A DNA stretch of 64,000 nt from Ailurus styani (GCA_002007465.1 LNAC01000277.1:906915-970914); one strand, 5' to 3'; counted from the stretch's first letter, positions 41,581 through 52,322 are shown. Notes: a model not told the origin generated them from the letters alone. A program made the numbers and translations.

Positions 41581-42150
41581 GCTCAAGAGCTCGGGCATGG
41601 GCATGGGGCTGCATGTCAGGGGACAGCAAAGAGGCTGATGTGGCTGGAGTGGACTGAGCCGAGGGGGGGGGGGTTTGCAGCATCTTGTGCCTGCACGCCC
41701 CTAGGAGACCGCACTCATGGAGACCCCAATGGGAAAGGTGCCCTCCAGACACGGTGGGAACAGAGTCGGGCAGAGGAGAGCCAGGAGGAAACGCGGTAGG
41801 ACCTCGAATGCCGTTATAATGACACTGACGCATACCCTGAGATAAGAAGATATTTGAGCTGAAGAGGGACGTGGTCTGACTCATTCTACTTTGCTGAGTT
41901 TATATTAGCCATATCACAGAGCTGGTATCTGTTTCTTTAGGTCTGAAGTAAGAAGCCATGCTATGATGGCTTTATTACTGTTGTAGCCATGGATAATTAT
42001 CTAATTTCTATGACTAAAAGGAAAAGGAAATATATTATAGGTTTTCTAGTCCCAAGTAGGAGGATTCATTGACCAAGTGGCTCCCCTAGCTCTTCCTGCA
42101 GAGTCTGAAAGGGAGAAGCAGATGGGGAAGAGAGGGGATCATGGGGACAT
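41581..42150. other. Unassigned DNA
   Basis: About 41810-41890 is faintly like the ancient repeat at 945-1990. A G11 run lies at 41662-41673. The 157-codon minus frame (41411-41884) has no recognisable domain and overlaps the MIR. Confidence 0.35.
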
Positions 42151-42154
42151 TGAG

Positions 42155-42325
42155 ACTTGACCTGAGCCAACTGTGTGACCTTGGGCCAATGACTTAGCTT
42201 CTAGGGATTTTCAGCTTCTCCAACTGTACAATGGGGATAACAGTCCTTCTCCACAGGACTGTTGAAAGAAGCAGACAGAATAGCTGGGAAAGCACCCCAG
42301 GCACAGAGTAGGCCCACAACTCATG
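42155..42325 (+). mobile_element. MIR relic
   Basis: 'CCAACTGTGTGACCTTGGGCCAATGAC', 'CTGTACAATGGGGATAACAGTCC' and 'AAAGCACCCCAGGCACAGAGTAGG' in MIR order. Confidence 0.85.
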
Positions 42326-42445
42326 TGACTATTCTCTGAGCTGTGTGACATGATCGGCAGGTGTCTGAGGGTTACTAACCTGGGACTTCTTTCTTTGTCC
42401 TCTGGGGTTAGGATTAGGACTTGTGATAAAAATATTTCTGTCTGG

Positions 42446-42629
42446 GGCACCTGACTAGCTCAGTCCGTGAAGCACCCGGACTCTTGAGTTTGGCTCGGGT
42501 CATGATCTCAGGTTTGTGAGATGGAGCCCCGTATCGGCTCCACACTGGACATGGAACCTGCTTGAGATTCTCTCTCTCCCTCTCCCTCTTCTCCTCCCCA
42601 CTGTGCGAGCTCTCTCTCTCTCTCTCGAG

Positions 42630-42663
<34 letters not shown>

Positions 42664-42704
42664 TAAGTAAATCTTAAGACAAAACAAAACAAAAAACCCA
42701 AACC
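42446..42704 (+). mobile_element. Can-SINE, old type with long CT stretch
   Basis: Head 'GGCACCTGACTAGCTCAG', body 'CGGGTCATGATCTCAGG', then CT repeats (about 42612-42659) and an AAAAC tail. Target duplication ATTTCTGTCTGG / ATTTCTATCTGG at 42434-42445 and 42705-42716 (one mismatch). Confidence 0.93.
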
Positions 42705-42716
42705 ATTTCTATCTGG

Positions 42717-43385
42717 TCATGGTGGTAAACTATGGAAACGATACGGGATGGCTGTTCCAGATGCATGAACGTGCTGGTAGAGTGTGGCAGGCATTGAGGG
42801 GCTCTCTTAAGCTGACGTACGTTTAAGTGCGGTGGTGTTGATTGCCTTTTTGAGCAAGGGGTGGGAGAAAAAATGAGCACTCAGGAAAACCAGGAGAAGT
42901 ATCAGGCATCCCCCTCACCAGCCTTCGTTGCCTTTTGCTGCTCTGTCCTCTGTCCTCTTTTACACCCAGCACGTGGTGTGGGGTCTGCCCTTCCTGGCCC
43001 CTCGGGTGTGGTGGTGGACAGGGTGAGGGGGGTGGGAGGGCCCCAGAGCAGCTGAGCAACTACAGATCTCACAGAAGATGTGCTCAGACCCAGTGCTGAA
43101 AAAACAACTCTGCTTCCTGCAGAGACTTCAAAAGCCCACACCCTGTCTACCGCTGCACATTTTTGCAGCTGAAGGAGAAACTGCTGGAAATAGGAGTTTC
43201 CCTGATGTCATTGGGATGATGCCGACTGTGTTCTCCAGGAGACATCAGGGAGTTGGCTCAGGAAGGGCTGGGTGGGAAGTGAGGCAACTTTGGACAAAGG
43301 TTCTGGGCTCTTTGCAAAGGGAGGTCAGGTGGGGCCCCTGGGTTCTGAGTTGGTTGAGCTTTCACCTGCACCGAACAGCGAAAGA
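42717..43385. other. Unassigned DNA
   Basis: GC content rises around 42960-43050 but CpG is not enriched by eye. The 114-codon plus frame (43078-43422) runs into a SINE, so it is not a gene. Confidence 0.4.
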
Positions 43386-43398
43386 AAGTTCTAGTCCT

Positions 43399-43599
43399 GG
43401 GATGCCTAGGTGGCTCAGTTAGTGAAGCGTCTGCCTTCAGCTCAAGTCATGATCCCGGAATCCTGGGATCAAGTCCCACATGGGGCTCATTGCTCAGTGG
43501 GGAGTCTGCTTCTCCCTCTGCCTCTGCCACTCCCCCTGCTTGTTCTTTCTGACAAATAAACAAAATATTAAAAAAAAAAAAAGAAGAAGAAGAAGAAGG
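43399..43599 (+). mobile_element. Can-SINE
   Basis: Complete copy with an A13 tail and a GAA repeat (43580-43597). A perfect 13-bp target duplication, AAGTTCTAGTCCT, lies at 43386-43398 and 43600-43612. Confidence 0.95.
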
Positions 43600-43612
43600 A
43601 AGTTCTAGTCCT

Positions 43613-44425
43613 AAGAGTGGAGCGTATGGAGAGTAGAAATTCAGAGAAGGGATGAGCAGGGCAGGTAGAGGTTTGCAAGAACTTCTGAAATCTCCCTTTC
43701 TCCTTTCATCCTACCCTTCTTCCTCTGAAAAGAAGAAACCCTTTGTCCTGTTTCTTATCTCAGTGCTTCCAATTCACAATTTTGTTCAATTCTTGTAGGT
43801 TATGTTATCATCCCAAGTGGAATCCTTTAAAGATCCTGGAACACTGAGAGGAACCAGGGCTTCTTGGAGAAACAGCTGATTGCTGATTAGGGCAGAAATG
43901 TTCAAGATGAGCCGATGTGATTGTGCCAGAACGCACAGGCAGAAGGTGCCTAGGAGCCAGCTGTAGAGTCATCCTGGCCAAAGGTGGGACATTTTTAGCA
44001 TCAAAAAGAATAATGACTGCAATATATCAAAAGGTAGAAATACAGAGAACTATGAGTTCATAATGATAAAAAGAGAACCCTTCCTGGTCTCCATTCGAGG
44101 TAGCGTGGGTACCAGTTCTTTTCTCTGAAAAGTGATAAAAAGAAGAATAAACATGCAACCTGCCTTCCCTGTGTGAACTAGATTTCAGAGAAGCCAAAGA
44201 GCTGATAAGATAGAGTTCATCTTTATGTAAGAATCCTTCCCAATGAATGCAGAAGGAATAATGGAATTAGAAAATCATGACTTTTATAACCCTTAGTAAT
44301 AGAATGGATTTAGAAATGACCATCAGTGGATGTTAAACTATCTGGGAATTTCAAAACAAGAAATCTACAACACTGAGCACCTACGAAGTATTCTTCTCCC
44401 ATAAAATACCTAAAACTGAATCTAA
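43613..44425. other. Unassigned DNA, part possibly an old LINE-1 3' region
   Basis: 'GGGACATTTTTAGCATCAAAAAGAATAATGACTGCAATATATC' (about 43986-44030) resembles an old LINE-1-associated 3' sequence on the plus strand. This is not certain. Confidence 0.35.
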
Positions 44426-44429
44426 ACAA

Positions 44430-44890
44430 GTGTCTACAACTGCCCTATCTAATCTGGCAGCCACGTGTGGCCCTTGAACACTTGAATTGTAGCTATTCTG
44501 AACAGAGATGTGCATTAAGTATCCAGTCCACATCCAATTTTGAAAATGCGGTATAAAAAAGAATATAAAATATCTCATAATTTTTTATATTAATCACATT
44601 TTGAAATGATATTTTGGCTATTTCACATTAAGTTAAATTATTAAAAATAGTTTCACCTATTCCTTTTAACTTATTTTTATTCCAGTGTAGTTAACATACA
44701 GTGTTAGATTAGTTTCAGGTGTTACAAAATGGTGATTCAACACTCCCATCTAGTACTCAGTGCTCATCAAGACAAGTGTACTCTTAATCCCCTTCACCCA
44801 TTTTTTAAAAACTTTTTTAATGTGGCTAGAACATATGAAATTACATATGTGGCTGGCATTTTATTTCCATTAGCCATCCCATCGCTCTAA
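44430..44890. mobile_element. DNA-transposon relic interrupted by a LINE-1 3' end
   Basis: 'CTATCTAATCTGGCAGCCACGTGTGGCCC' at the left and 'ACATATGTGGCTGGCATTTTATTTCC' at the right form degenerate ends of a palindromic element with a CCACATGTGGCT-type terminus. The AT-rich middle is split at about 44660-44805 by LINE-1 sequence. Confidence 0.55.
44660..44805 (-). mobile_element. Short LINE-1 3' UTR fragment
   Basis: 'CCAGTGTAGTTAACATACAGTG' to 'CTCTTAATCCCCTTCACCC' on the plus strand is the same 3' UTR seen at 6361 and 34746. Heavily 5'-truncated, about 145 bp. Confidence 0.85.
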
Positions 44891-45175
44891 ATCTTACTTA
44901 ACAATTTACAGAACATACTGGCTATAATGGGACTAGCAAATAACACCAAGAGCAAACAATCAGCAAAGTCCAGGATGTGGGAAAATTCTACCAGATCATT
45001 TGTTATCTTTGTTAAGAAGGGCATTATCGTTATGTCTTTTAAAATGTGCTTACCTGGGAGGGACACATACTCAGGTGTTTGTGGATGAAATCATCTGTCC
45101 CATGGTATTTGCTCTAAACATGCTCAGTAAAAAAGTGTGAGGGATGGATGAAACTGGATCAGCAAAATTATGATT

Positions 45176-45378
45176 TTTTTAAAGATTTATTTATTAATTT
45201 ATTTGACACAGAGAGAGAGAGAGAGATCACAAGTAGAGAGGCAGGCAGAGAGAGAGAGAGGAGGAAGCAGGCTCCCTGATGAGCAGAGAGCCCGATGCGG
45301 GGCTTGATCCCAGGACCCTGAGATCATGACCTGAGCCAAAGGCAGAGGCTTAACCCACTGAGCCACCCATGTGTCCCC
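45176..45378 (-). mobile_element. Can-SINE, mustelid-type copy
   Basis: 'GAGGCAGGCAGAGAGAG', 'GATGAGCAGAGAGCCCGATGCGG' and a slightly mutated 'GAGCCACCCATGTGTCCCC' end. Target duplication AAAATTATGATT / AAAATTTTGATT at 45164-45175 and 45379-45390. Confidence 0.95.
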
Positions 45379-45390
45379 AAAATTTTGATT

Positions 45391-45864
45391 ATTGTTGAAA
45401 CTAGGCCATGAGGTTTGGGAGTTCATGATATCCTCTCTCTTTTTTAAATGTCAAAAAGTTCTGGAATTTACTTATAACTACATAATATTTATAATGTATG
45501 TATAAATAATATACAATATTTAATAATATGGTTCTACATGTATGATATCTTATTATATAATAAAAATTATAATGATTTTTAATGCTTCAGAAAAGCTGTT
45601 TTTATTTTTAATGCCTGGGGAAGGTAACACACGACTGGTTTCTCAGGTAATGGTGAGTGAAACCTTAGAAGACAGAGTGCAGAGGGAATGGAAAGAAGCC
45701 TGACGAGACGGCCACCCACTCCTGTGGGTAACAGGTCTCCCTGGGTTTCCTGTGAGGAGTTCAGGCAGGCAGGCCAGGGCCAAGGCCCTGGATTCCTGAG
45801 GAGGGAGGTTGGCAGGGCCTGTAACCATCTGAGGAAGGCCAGGAGACCCAGGGGCTCCACTTCC
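45391..45864. other. Unassigned DNA
   Basis: AT-rich at 45470-45600, then GC-richer. Short overlapping frames (45579-45951) run on both strands without features. Confidence 0.4.
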
Positions 45865-45904
45865 CCGGCAGCTGGTGTCCCTGTCTGTCCCACAACCACC
45901 CCAC

Positions 45905-46040
45905 GTAGCTGTCCTCCGCCTCAGCCGTCTCCCTGGGAGAATGGTTATTAATGCCTGATAATGCCTAATGGATTACCCTCAAAGGGACACTTACTTCTGA
46001 GCTCCACATAAAGCCTCACTTAGCTCAAAATAACAAATCT
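45905..46040 (+). repeat. Copy A of a local direct duplication
   Basis: 136 bp matching 47685-47820 with 11 visible mismatches (about 92% identity) and no gaps. It contains GTTATTAATGCC, GATAATGCC, GGATTA and CTCAAAGGG. Weaker similarity may continue to the left (45865-45890 with 47472-47497). Confidence 0.93.
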
Positions 46041-46064
46041 GGGAAGACTGGAGTCAGAATCTGC

Positions 46065-46505
46065 AGCTGGTCTGCCTGAGGCTGGCCGGCTCTGTGTGCG
46101 GACCACCCTCACAGGTCGGCCCTGGCATCCTGGCTCTGGCCTGTTGTTGGTCTACCTGAGGCACCAACCTGGAAGCTCATGAGAGGGGATGAATAATCAC
46201 AGTTAAACTTGTTCACTTACTACCACTTACTGGTAGTAAGCGGGGAGCTAAGTGGGGGCAGCCAGCCCCCAGGGGGAGGAGACCAGTTTGGAAGGTGGTG
46301 GTGGCTCTTTTCATCGGGCCGTGATGCTTCCTGATACACCTGTCTCCACCAGAAGGAAATCCATCCCCTCCTTGCCCAGGACTTTCCTTTTGGTATTAAC
46401 AGGACAGGGCCAAAAACGCAGAAAGTGTGCCCTGATTTCACCTGTTGTAGGAAACCCCAACGGACCATTTAACACTCTTCCTTCTTTCCTTTATCTTTTC
46501 TTTCT
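46065..46505. other. Unassigned DNA
   Basis: No recognised element. A GGTAGTAAG-type short palindrome (TTACTACCACTTACTGGTAGTAAG region, 46217-46240) is visible. No gene. Confidence 0.35.
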
Positions 46506-46520
46506 TGCTTTCTTTCTTTT

Positions 46521-46698
46521 TCAGATTTTATTTATTTATTTAAGAGACAGAGAGCAGAGGGGGAGGAAGAGGGAGGGGAAAGAATCTCAGACTCCACACT
46601 GAGCCAGATGCAGGTGCTCGAACTCACCACCCTGAGATCATGACCTGAGCCAAACCCAAGAGTCAGATGCTTACCTGAATGAGCCACCCAGATACCCC
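46521..46698 (-). mobile_element. Can-SINE, older type
   Basis: 'CAGATTTTATTTATTTATTTAAGAGACAG', 'CCTGAGATCATGACCTGAGCC' and 'GAGCCACCCAGATACCCC'. Preceded by a short CTTT run (46497-46518). No clear target duplication. Confidence 0.88.
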
Positions 46699-46959
46699 AG
46701 CAGTCTCCCTCTCTCCATTCCTTTATTCAGGTTACGGTTGAGCCAGTCCAGCTCTTTAGAGTAACAACTTCACTGTTACTTTATTTTACAAATCAGCTCT
46801 CAGAGGGCAAACCTATTTCCCCTTCCCAAGTTCCCATGGGATCACTCAGGTTGCCTCTTCAGGGTCTAGACAAGGATGCTAGTAAAAATTCGCTTTGTGC
46901 GGGTGAGTGTGGAGCCCAGCTATAACTAGCATGGCTTCTGGAGGTGCACAGAGTCTGTG

Positions 46960-47145
46960 TTGCAAACCTGTTTTGGCTCCTGAGATTGTGTGACCTTGAG
47001 CAAATAGCTTCTCTAAGCCTCAGTTTCCCTATAATGCACACTCTCGACATTCCTGTGAACAACCGGTGATATGTAACAGCTGGTGCTGTGCCTGGCCGCC
47101 GCTCGGCACCTGATGAACGATGGCCCGAGCCGTCGTGTATTCTCA
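46960..47145 (+). mobile_element. MIR relic
   Basis: 'GATTGTGTGACCTTGAGCAAATAGC', 'CTAAGCCTCAGTTTCCC' and 'GCTGTGCCTGGCCGCCGCTCGGCACCTGATGAACGATG' follow MIR order. Confidence 0.85.
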
Positions 47146-47489
47146 TAGCTGTTTTGCATTTTGGAACTGGCCCTGACTAAATGAGTTTTGCTTCCATAGT
47201 TTAAACTAAATGCCCAAACCAGGAGGTTTAGATTGCTTCTGTACCCCTGATGCAAATCCAGGGTGTTTCTGGATAGAATTTGAAGTGGGATGGGGCTGTG
47301 GAATAGAGGCTAATCCCATCAATGGGGTATCTTTGACACACCCACTGTGCGGGTGTCTCGGATTTAGCAACTCCATGGGGCTGGGGGTTGGGGGAATGGA
47401 ACTGGTCCCCTCGCCCACAGTTGCTGCTCACTCACATGGAGTTAGCCTGAATTCCAGAGGACTCTGCTTCTCTGGCAGCTGACATCCCT
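47146..47489. other. Unassigned DNA
   Basis: Small frames on both strands (47206-47482) lack features. The right end may be the weakly conserved left part of duplication copy B. Confidence 0.35.
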
Positions 47490-47521
47490 GCACATACCCC
47501 CCAACCCTACCCCCCAACCCC
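47490..47521. repeat. C-rich repeat at the gap edge
   Basis: CATACCCCCCAACCCTACCCCCCAACCCC: imperfect CCCCCAACCCTA-type units that run into the gap. The matching interval in copy A is only about 15 bp of CACAACCACC-type sequence, so this segment is expanded. Confidence 0.8.
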
Positions 47522-47684
47522 NNNNNNNNNNNNNNNNNNNNNNNNNNNNNNNNNNNNNNNNNNNNNNNNNNNNNNNNNNNNNNNNNNNNNNNNNNNNNNN
47601 NNNNNNNNNNNNNNNNNNNNNNNNNNNNNNNNNNNNNNNNNNNNNNNNNNNNNNNNNNNNNNNNNNNNNNNNNNNNNNNNNNNN
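47522..47684. other. Assembly gap, 163 N
   Basis: All bases are N. The left flank is C-rich repetitive and the right flank begins exactly at duplication copy B. The true length and content are unknown. Confidence 1.
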
Positions 47685-47820
47685 GTAGCTGTCCTCCACA
47701 TCCGCCGTCTCCTTGGGAGAACAGTTATTAATGCCTGATAATGCCTAGCGGATTACCCTCAAAGGGACATTTACTTCTGAGCTCCACATAAAGCCCCACT
47801 TAGCTCAAAATAACAAACCT
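47685..47820 (+). repeat. Copy B of the local direct duplication
   Basis: Starts immediately after the gap and matches copy A at a constant offset of 1780 bp. Similarity drops after 47820 and ends by about 47842. Confidence 0.93.
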
Positions 47821-47842
47821 GCCATGTCTCGAGTCAGACTTT

Positions 47843-47905
47843 CCAAGTGCCTGGCACCTAGTAGGTGCTCAAGAAATATTTCAATGATTAATGGAGGGAA
47901 TTTCA
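47843..47905 (+). mobile_element. L2/MIR-type 3' terminus
   Basis: 'AGTGCCTGGCACCTAGTAGGTGCTCAAGAAATATTTCAATG' is the shared L2/MIR tail. Confidence 0.7.
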
Positions 47906-48445
47906 GGCATCATAGTGGATTGCTCAGGGGCATCCTTGAGGCCCAGGGACTTTCCTAGGACCATTCCAATCACCCCACGGAGGGTGGTTTCCTGTTCCAG
48001 TTACTCAGAAGGTCAGCCCTTCGGAAGGGCACCAGACTTTGATTTCCTGAAGGGTTGAGACTGATTACAGTCTAAGCTTGGGGCGCTTTCTCCCTCCTCT
48101 TAAAGCTTCGCTTGGGTGGATGGGTTCCCAGTGGGAGTGATAGAAAGCTCACCACTTAAGTCATTTAAACTTTGGCTGCCCAGGCCTTAAAAAAAAATGC
48201 CCTTGGGACTGATCCTGAAGTGCCTGATAGAAGTTAAATGGCTTAATAGATCCTGGCAGCTTCAGAAGGACTAATGGCTCCGCATTAATTGGGTACAAAG
48301 AGTGAAGATGAATCTCTGAAAAGGTATTTCAGATTTGCCCATTCAGCTATCACCGACTTCCCAGCATCACTTCGGTCGACCCCCAAACTGATGCTGATTA
48401 TTCACGAAGTATGGACCTTCCAGATTTGCATTAGCCTTCATCCAC
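47906..48445. other. Unassigned DNA
   Basis: Contains TAAT-rich stretches around 48230-48300 ('GACTAATGGCTCCGCATTAATTGGG'). No gene recognised. Confidence 0.35.
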
Positions 48446-48449
48446 CCGA

Positions 48450-48600
48450 TACTCTCGTTTGTCCCCTCAGCAGACATGCACTGAGTACCCACCATGGGCC
48501 AGGCTTTGTGCCCAGGGCGAGAGAGAGACGCCCTTCATTACTGTCCCTGTCCCCATGAACTTCTATTTTGGAAGGCAAAGGATGAGCACTAGAAACAAGC
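48450..48600 (+). repeat. Left end of the ancient repeat family seen at 945-1990
   Basis: 'CACTGAGTACCCACCATGGGCCAGGC', 'CATTACTGTCCCTGTCCCCATGAACTTCTATTTTGG' in the expected order. Confidence 0.5.
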
Positions 48601-49055
48601 CTGGTGCTTTCATTGGTCCTTCATTTGATCGGAGGAGATTTGAGGGAGAAGCCACGAACGAGTCGTGGCTCTGCCCAGGCTGGCGGGTGGCAGCACATCT
48701 TCCCAGTTGCGTGGGGACTGGAGGACTGTGCCAGGCCTCCGAGGTGGGCAGGCAGGCAGGCAGGCACTCCTGGCACAGGGAGCCCCGTGCCCCCAGAGCT
48801 GGGGGAGCGGGTGACTCATGCAGGGAGTTGCGGGGGAGCACACAGTGGCCCAAGGGAGGGAAGGGGTGGTGGGAAGGTGGGCAGGAGACCAGCGGAGGAG
48901 TCTCTGCCATGACTGTGTGTCGCTGAAGGCTTGGATCATGGATGTAACAAGTGTGGCTTGGTGTTGTGCAAGAGGCAGGGAGCTCAAGACGCCTGTGAGA
49001 GGGGATGAGATCATGAGCAGGGGAACCTCTTCTGAGAGTCAAAGACGCCAAGCCC
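48601..49055. other. GC-rich unassigned DNA
   Basis: Contains (GGCA)5 at 48745-48765. The 155-, 183- and 134-codon frames on both strands overlap each other and share no family features. GC richness lowers stop frequency, so these are chance frames. Confidence 0.45.
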
Positions 49056-49059
49056 TGGT

Positions 49060-49170
49060 CTGAAGCTGTGTTTAAATTCTTGCTGCTCTGTCTAGTAGCA
49101 GTAGGATAGTGCACAGCTCACTTAACCTTGCTGAGCAACCTCCTTGGGGAGAAGAGCGAATGGTAAGATA
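49060..49170 (+). mobile_element. MIR relic, degraded
   Basis: 'GTTTAAATTCTTGCTGCTCTG', 'CAGCTCACTTAACCTTGCTGAGC' in MIR order. Confidence 0.6.
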
Positions 49171-50390
49171 CCAAAAAAAGAGTATCTTCGGCACTGGTTG
49201 CAAGTGACCAAAAGCCTCCTTGAGTTAGCTCAGGTTAAAAAGAATTTATAGGAAATCTCATGTATGCTCAGGGCAGGAAGCCTTGCTGCTGGAGGCTGTT
49301 CTCTCCATTCCTCTCGTCTCTGGTCCCATCTGAACACATGCGTTCTTCAGCTTGCCTTCCTCCGTGTGGCCACACACGCATGGCCAGCAGCTGCCCCACA
49401 TCCCAGATCACAGAATTCACCATCGGAAACTTCTGCATCTCTTCTTTTCCTTCCGGTTGGACAAATCCGGGAACGTTGACAGACCGAGCTGGAGCAGGGT
49501 GCTCTTCCACTGACAGTCAATGGGGACAAGGAGCGAGATACTGTGATTGGCCAGTATGGGTCTGGTGGCCCCTCTTCAGCTGGAGCCCCCATTCAGAACT
49601 CAGGGTCGTAGTGTGGGAAAGCGCATTCCCTGGACGAAAGGGTGCAAGGAGGGACACTTACCAGAAAAGGAGGAGAGAGGTTGAGCAGAGAAAGCATTAG
49701 ACCAGCATCACAAAATACTTGGTAGGTGCAACAACAACTTGTGACTATAAGGTATTGCTCACTCTTTGAGATGGTACTTCTTTGGATTCATCTCCCTAGT
49801 TTCAGTGTACGGAGGAGTTACTGACGTAGTAGGGACTTCATAAAAAAAAAATGGTATTGAGGTAGTGGATAGTTAGACAGCATACATGCGGGAAGTCAAA
49901 CTTGATCGGAGATTAGGTCTAATGTCCACATGTACTGCAGAAATCTCATATAATCAGTATAACCCTTGAAACCTCCCCCAGGGAGACACCATGTTGAAAA
50001 AAACTACATACCATCTCTCAGTAAGTTTGACAGAACCATTTTTCCTCCAAGTTGGAACAGATCACTGTTTCCTTTGGTCAGACACCAGACGAAGCAGTTG
50101 GTTTCATTTAAGAGTGACACTTTATGAAAAACTGCATTAACATCAGAATCCATTGAGTGTGGGGAGATCCTGAGGAGGAGGGCCAGATTCCCCTCTGTCG
50201 TCTCAGGCGCACTGAAGGGAATGGTGGGTGCAATTGCTTGGCAGGTGGAGTTATTATTTTTCTCTTACTGAGAATTGCTGAACAAATATAGATGAAATTG
50301 TGTGTATCAAATGAGTATCTCGCATCATATTCTCATGTTTATTTTTCGTATATTGTCTGGTACTCATCTAATAGAATGTGTGTATTCAGA
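49171..50390. other. Old repeat-like stretch and unassigned DNA
   Basis: 49180-49700 has the layout of an old mammalian repeat ('GAATTTATAGGAAATCTCATG' then 'ACTGTGATTGGCCAGTATGGG'), but I cannot name it. The 146-codon frame at 49260-49700 lies inside it and is not a gene. Confidence 0.35.
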
Positions 50391-50394
50391 GAGT

Positions 50395-50485
50395 TAGGAA
50401 GCCTGGCTGCCCTGTTCACAGCAGACTCTCCAGTACCTATGACCATGCTTGGCACACAGAAGGCTCTTGGTAATTACGTGGTGAG
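50395..50485 (+). mobile_element. L2 3'-end relic
   Basis: 'AGTACCTATGACCATGCTTGGCACACAGAAGGCTCTTGG' fits the L2 terminus. Confidence 0.55.
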
Positions 50486-51400
50486 GGAACGACTGCAGTG
50501 CCCAAGGCATCACACTTAGTCCTGAAGGGGTGAGAGATAAGGAGATCAGTGAAAGTGGACATGATCAATGTAATAAGATAATATGCTAGGACATATCGGA
50601 AAAGACAGGAAAAGACAATAGTGTCGAACTGTCAATAATAGAAGAAAGAATTCTGGGGTACTCTTAGAGGAAGTGGGACCTAACTCTAGGATAGTCTTCC
50701 TGCCTTTTCCTCAGAACTCCATCCTTTTTGCTTCTCCATTCTTTCAGAGAAGTCTTCACTTTCCTGCAGCCCAGAGCAAGTTCAAATCCAAGGACTTAAC
50801 TTCAAATACACACTGGTGCCTGGAGCTCGCTTCCTAGGGACTTCCTTGCTCACAGAGGTGTCTGGGGCAGGGAGGAATTCTCACACGGGCTGCTGATCTG
50901 TTAATACCAAAGCTGAGAGCAAGTTTCTCTTGTCTGAGCTTGGGGAAGCCTGACATTATAATGACTGGTCATGACGATTAGGTGTTGACTTGGTTACCTC
51001 CTAGCGGAAGGGGTCTTACATTCTGTTCTCCCCCTTCATGGTCCACCCTTGCTTTGTGGAGTAGAACCATGGGCTGCCTGCCCTGACTGCTCATTTGAGT
51101 GTGTGATCCTAAATTCCAGAGCAAATCTGTGGGACAACCCCACCTCTGTTCTCACAAAACTGTTTGAGGAGAAACTCCCTTTTCTGTCCTCGTGGGTGAG
51201 AGAGGAAAAAGGGATGCTCTGCCCGGCCTCACCTGCTCTGGTCTGGCAAGAGTTTCGATTCTGGTGGCTTTAGTCTCATGCCCTGATGTGGCCATGTACC
51301 TGGGATCTTGGGGGATCTCAGGGCAACCACAGCATGGAAGGAAACAGCCACCTGGCTTGCTACTTATTTATTTTATTTCATGTTACTGCAGAAAAATTAG
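50486..51400. other. Unassigned DNA
   Basis: No recognisable gene. Short frames (51049-51452) run into the following SINE. Confidence 0.4.
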
Positions 51401-51416
51401 AAAGTATGCACCGGAT

Positions 51417-51623
51417 GGGGCACCTGGGTGGCTCAGTTGGTTAGGCGTCTGACTCTTGGTTGCAGCTCAGATCATGCTCTCATGGGTGGTGAGACTGAGC
51501 CCCGTGTGGGGCTCTGCCCTCAACACAGAGTCTGCTTGAACTGTCTCTCCCTTTGCCCCTCCCCCCACTCTCTCACTCACTTCTCACTCTCTCTCTCAAA
51601 TAAATAAATAAAGAAAAAAAAAT
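51417..51623 (+). mobile_element. Can-SINE, old subfamily
   Basis: Head GGCACCTGGGTGGCTCAGTT followed by 'GGCGTCTGACTCTTGGTTGCAGCTCAG'. Target duplication AAAGTATGCACCGGAT / AAAGTCTGCACTGGAT at 51401-51416 and 51624-51639 (two mismatches, consistent with greater age). Confidence 0.94.
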
Positions 51624-51639
51624 AAAGTCTGCACTGGAT

Positions 51640-52310
51640 ATAGGAGATACTCTTCCAGACTTAAAAGTCTCTCTCCATTTATGGATATACATACAAATAC
51701 AAAAATAAGATCCCATTATCATTTTGTCACCTGCTTTTTTCACTTTTACTATGTCATGAGCATCTTTCAATGTTAAGAAATACAAATTAGCCACATTTAC
51801 CTTATGGCTCCCTAATATTGTGCCATAACTTATTCAATAGCCTCCTGTCACTGAACATTCGTGGTTTTCCACTTTTTGATATTACTGTAGGCCATGCTGC
51901 AATAAAACTTCTTGTACATACTATCACACTCTTACTTGATAATTTCCTTAAGAGAAGTTCCTAGAAGTAAGATTATAGAATCAAAGGATATATACATCTT
52001 GAATGTTGGATCAATCCTATCATCAGTGGGGGGGCACCAATGTGGTACATACATTGTTTTTTGTCTTTACCGCTCTGAGATCTTGTGTCTTTTTTTAATT
52101 TTACCTTTTTTTCCATTTAAATTCAATTAACCAACATATAATACATCATTGGTTTCAGATGGAGAGTTCAATAATTTATCAATTGCATCTAACACCCAGT
52201 GCTCATCACATCATATGCCCTCCTTAATACCCATCACCCAGTTACCCCATCTCCCCCACCCATCTCCCTTCCAGCAACACTCAGTAATTTAAAATTTTGA
52301 TTTCTAGTCA
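51640..52310 (-). mobile_element. Ancient LINE-1 relic carrying a younger LINE-1 3' end
   Basis: 'CACCTGCTTTTTTCACTTTTAC', 'TAGGCCATGCTGCAATAAAAC' and 'TTCCTTAAGAGAAGTTCCTAGAAG' indicate old ORF2 3' sequence in reverse. 52098-52285 is a separate, less diverged LINE-1 3' UTR ('TTCAATTAACCAACATATAATACATC', 'CTTAATACCCATCACCCAGTTACCCC'). Confidence 0.7.
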
Positions 52311-52322
52311 TTTTGGCCATTT

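Noticed and set aside
41411..41884. 157-codon minus frame
   Set aside because: Overlaps a MIR relic and a G-run. No family features.
47490..47521. Possible interstitial telomeric repeat (CCCTAA-like) at the gap
   Set aside because: Units are irregular CCCCCAACCCTA, not tandem CCCTAA. There is too little sequence to claim telomeric origin.
45905..47820. Copies A and B as uncollapsed haplotypes
   Set aside because: About 92% identity is far below normal allelic identity, and flanks differ. An old duplication fits better, although assembly error around the gap is not fully excluded.
48563..49114. 183-codon minus frame, with overlapping 155- and 134-codon frames
   Set aside because: Several overlapping frames on both strands in GC-rich DNA, with Pro/Ser-rich composition and no domain. 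Chance openness is the simplest reading.
49260..49700. 146-codon plus frame
   Set aside because: Lies inside a stretch that looks like an old interspersed repeat and has no recognisable protein features.
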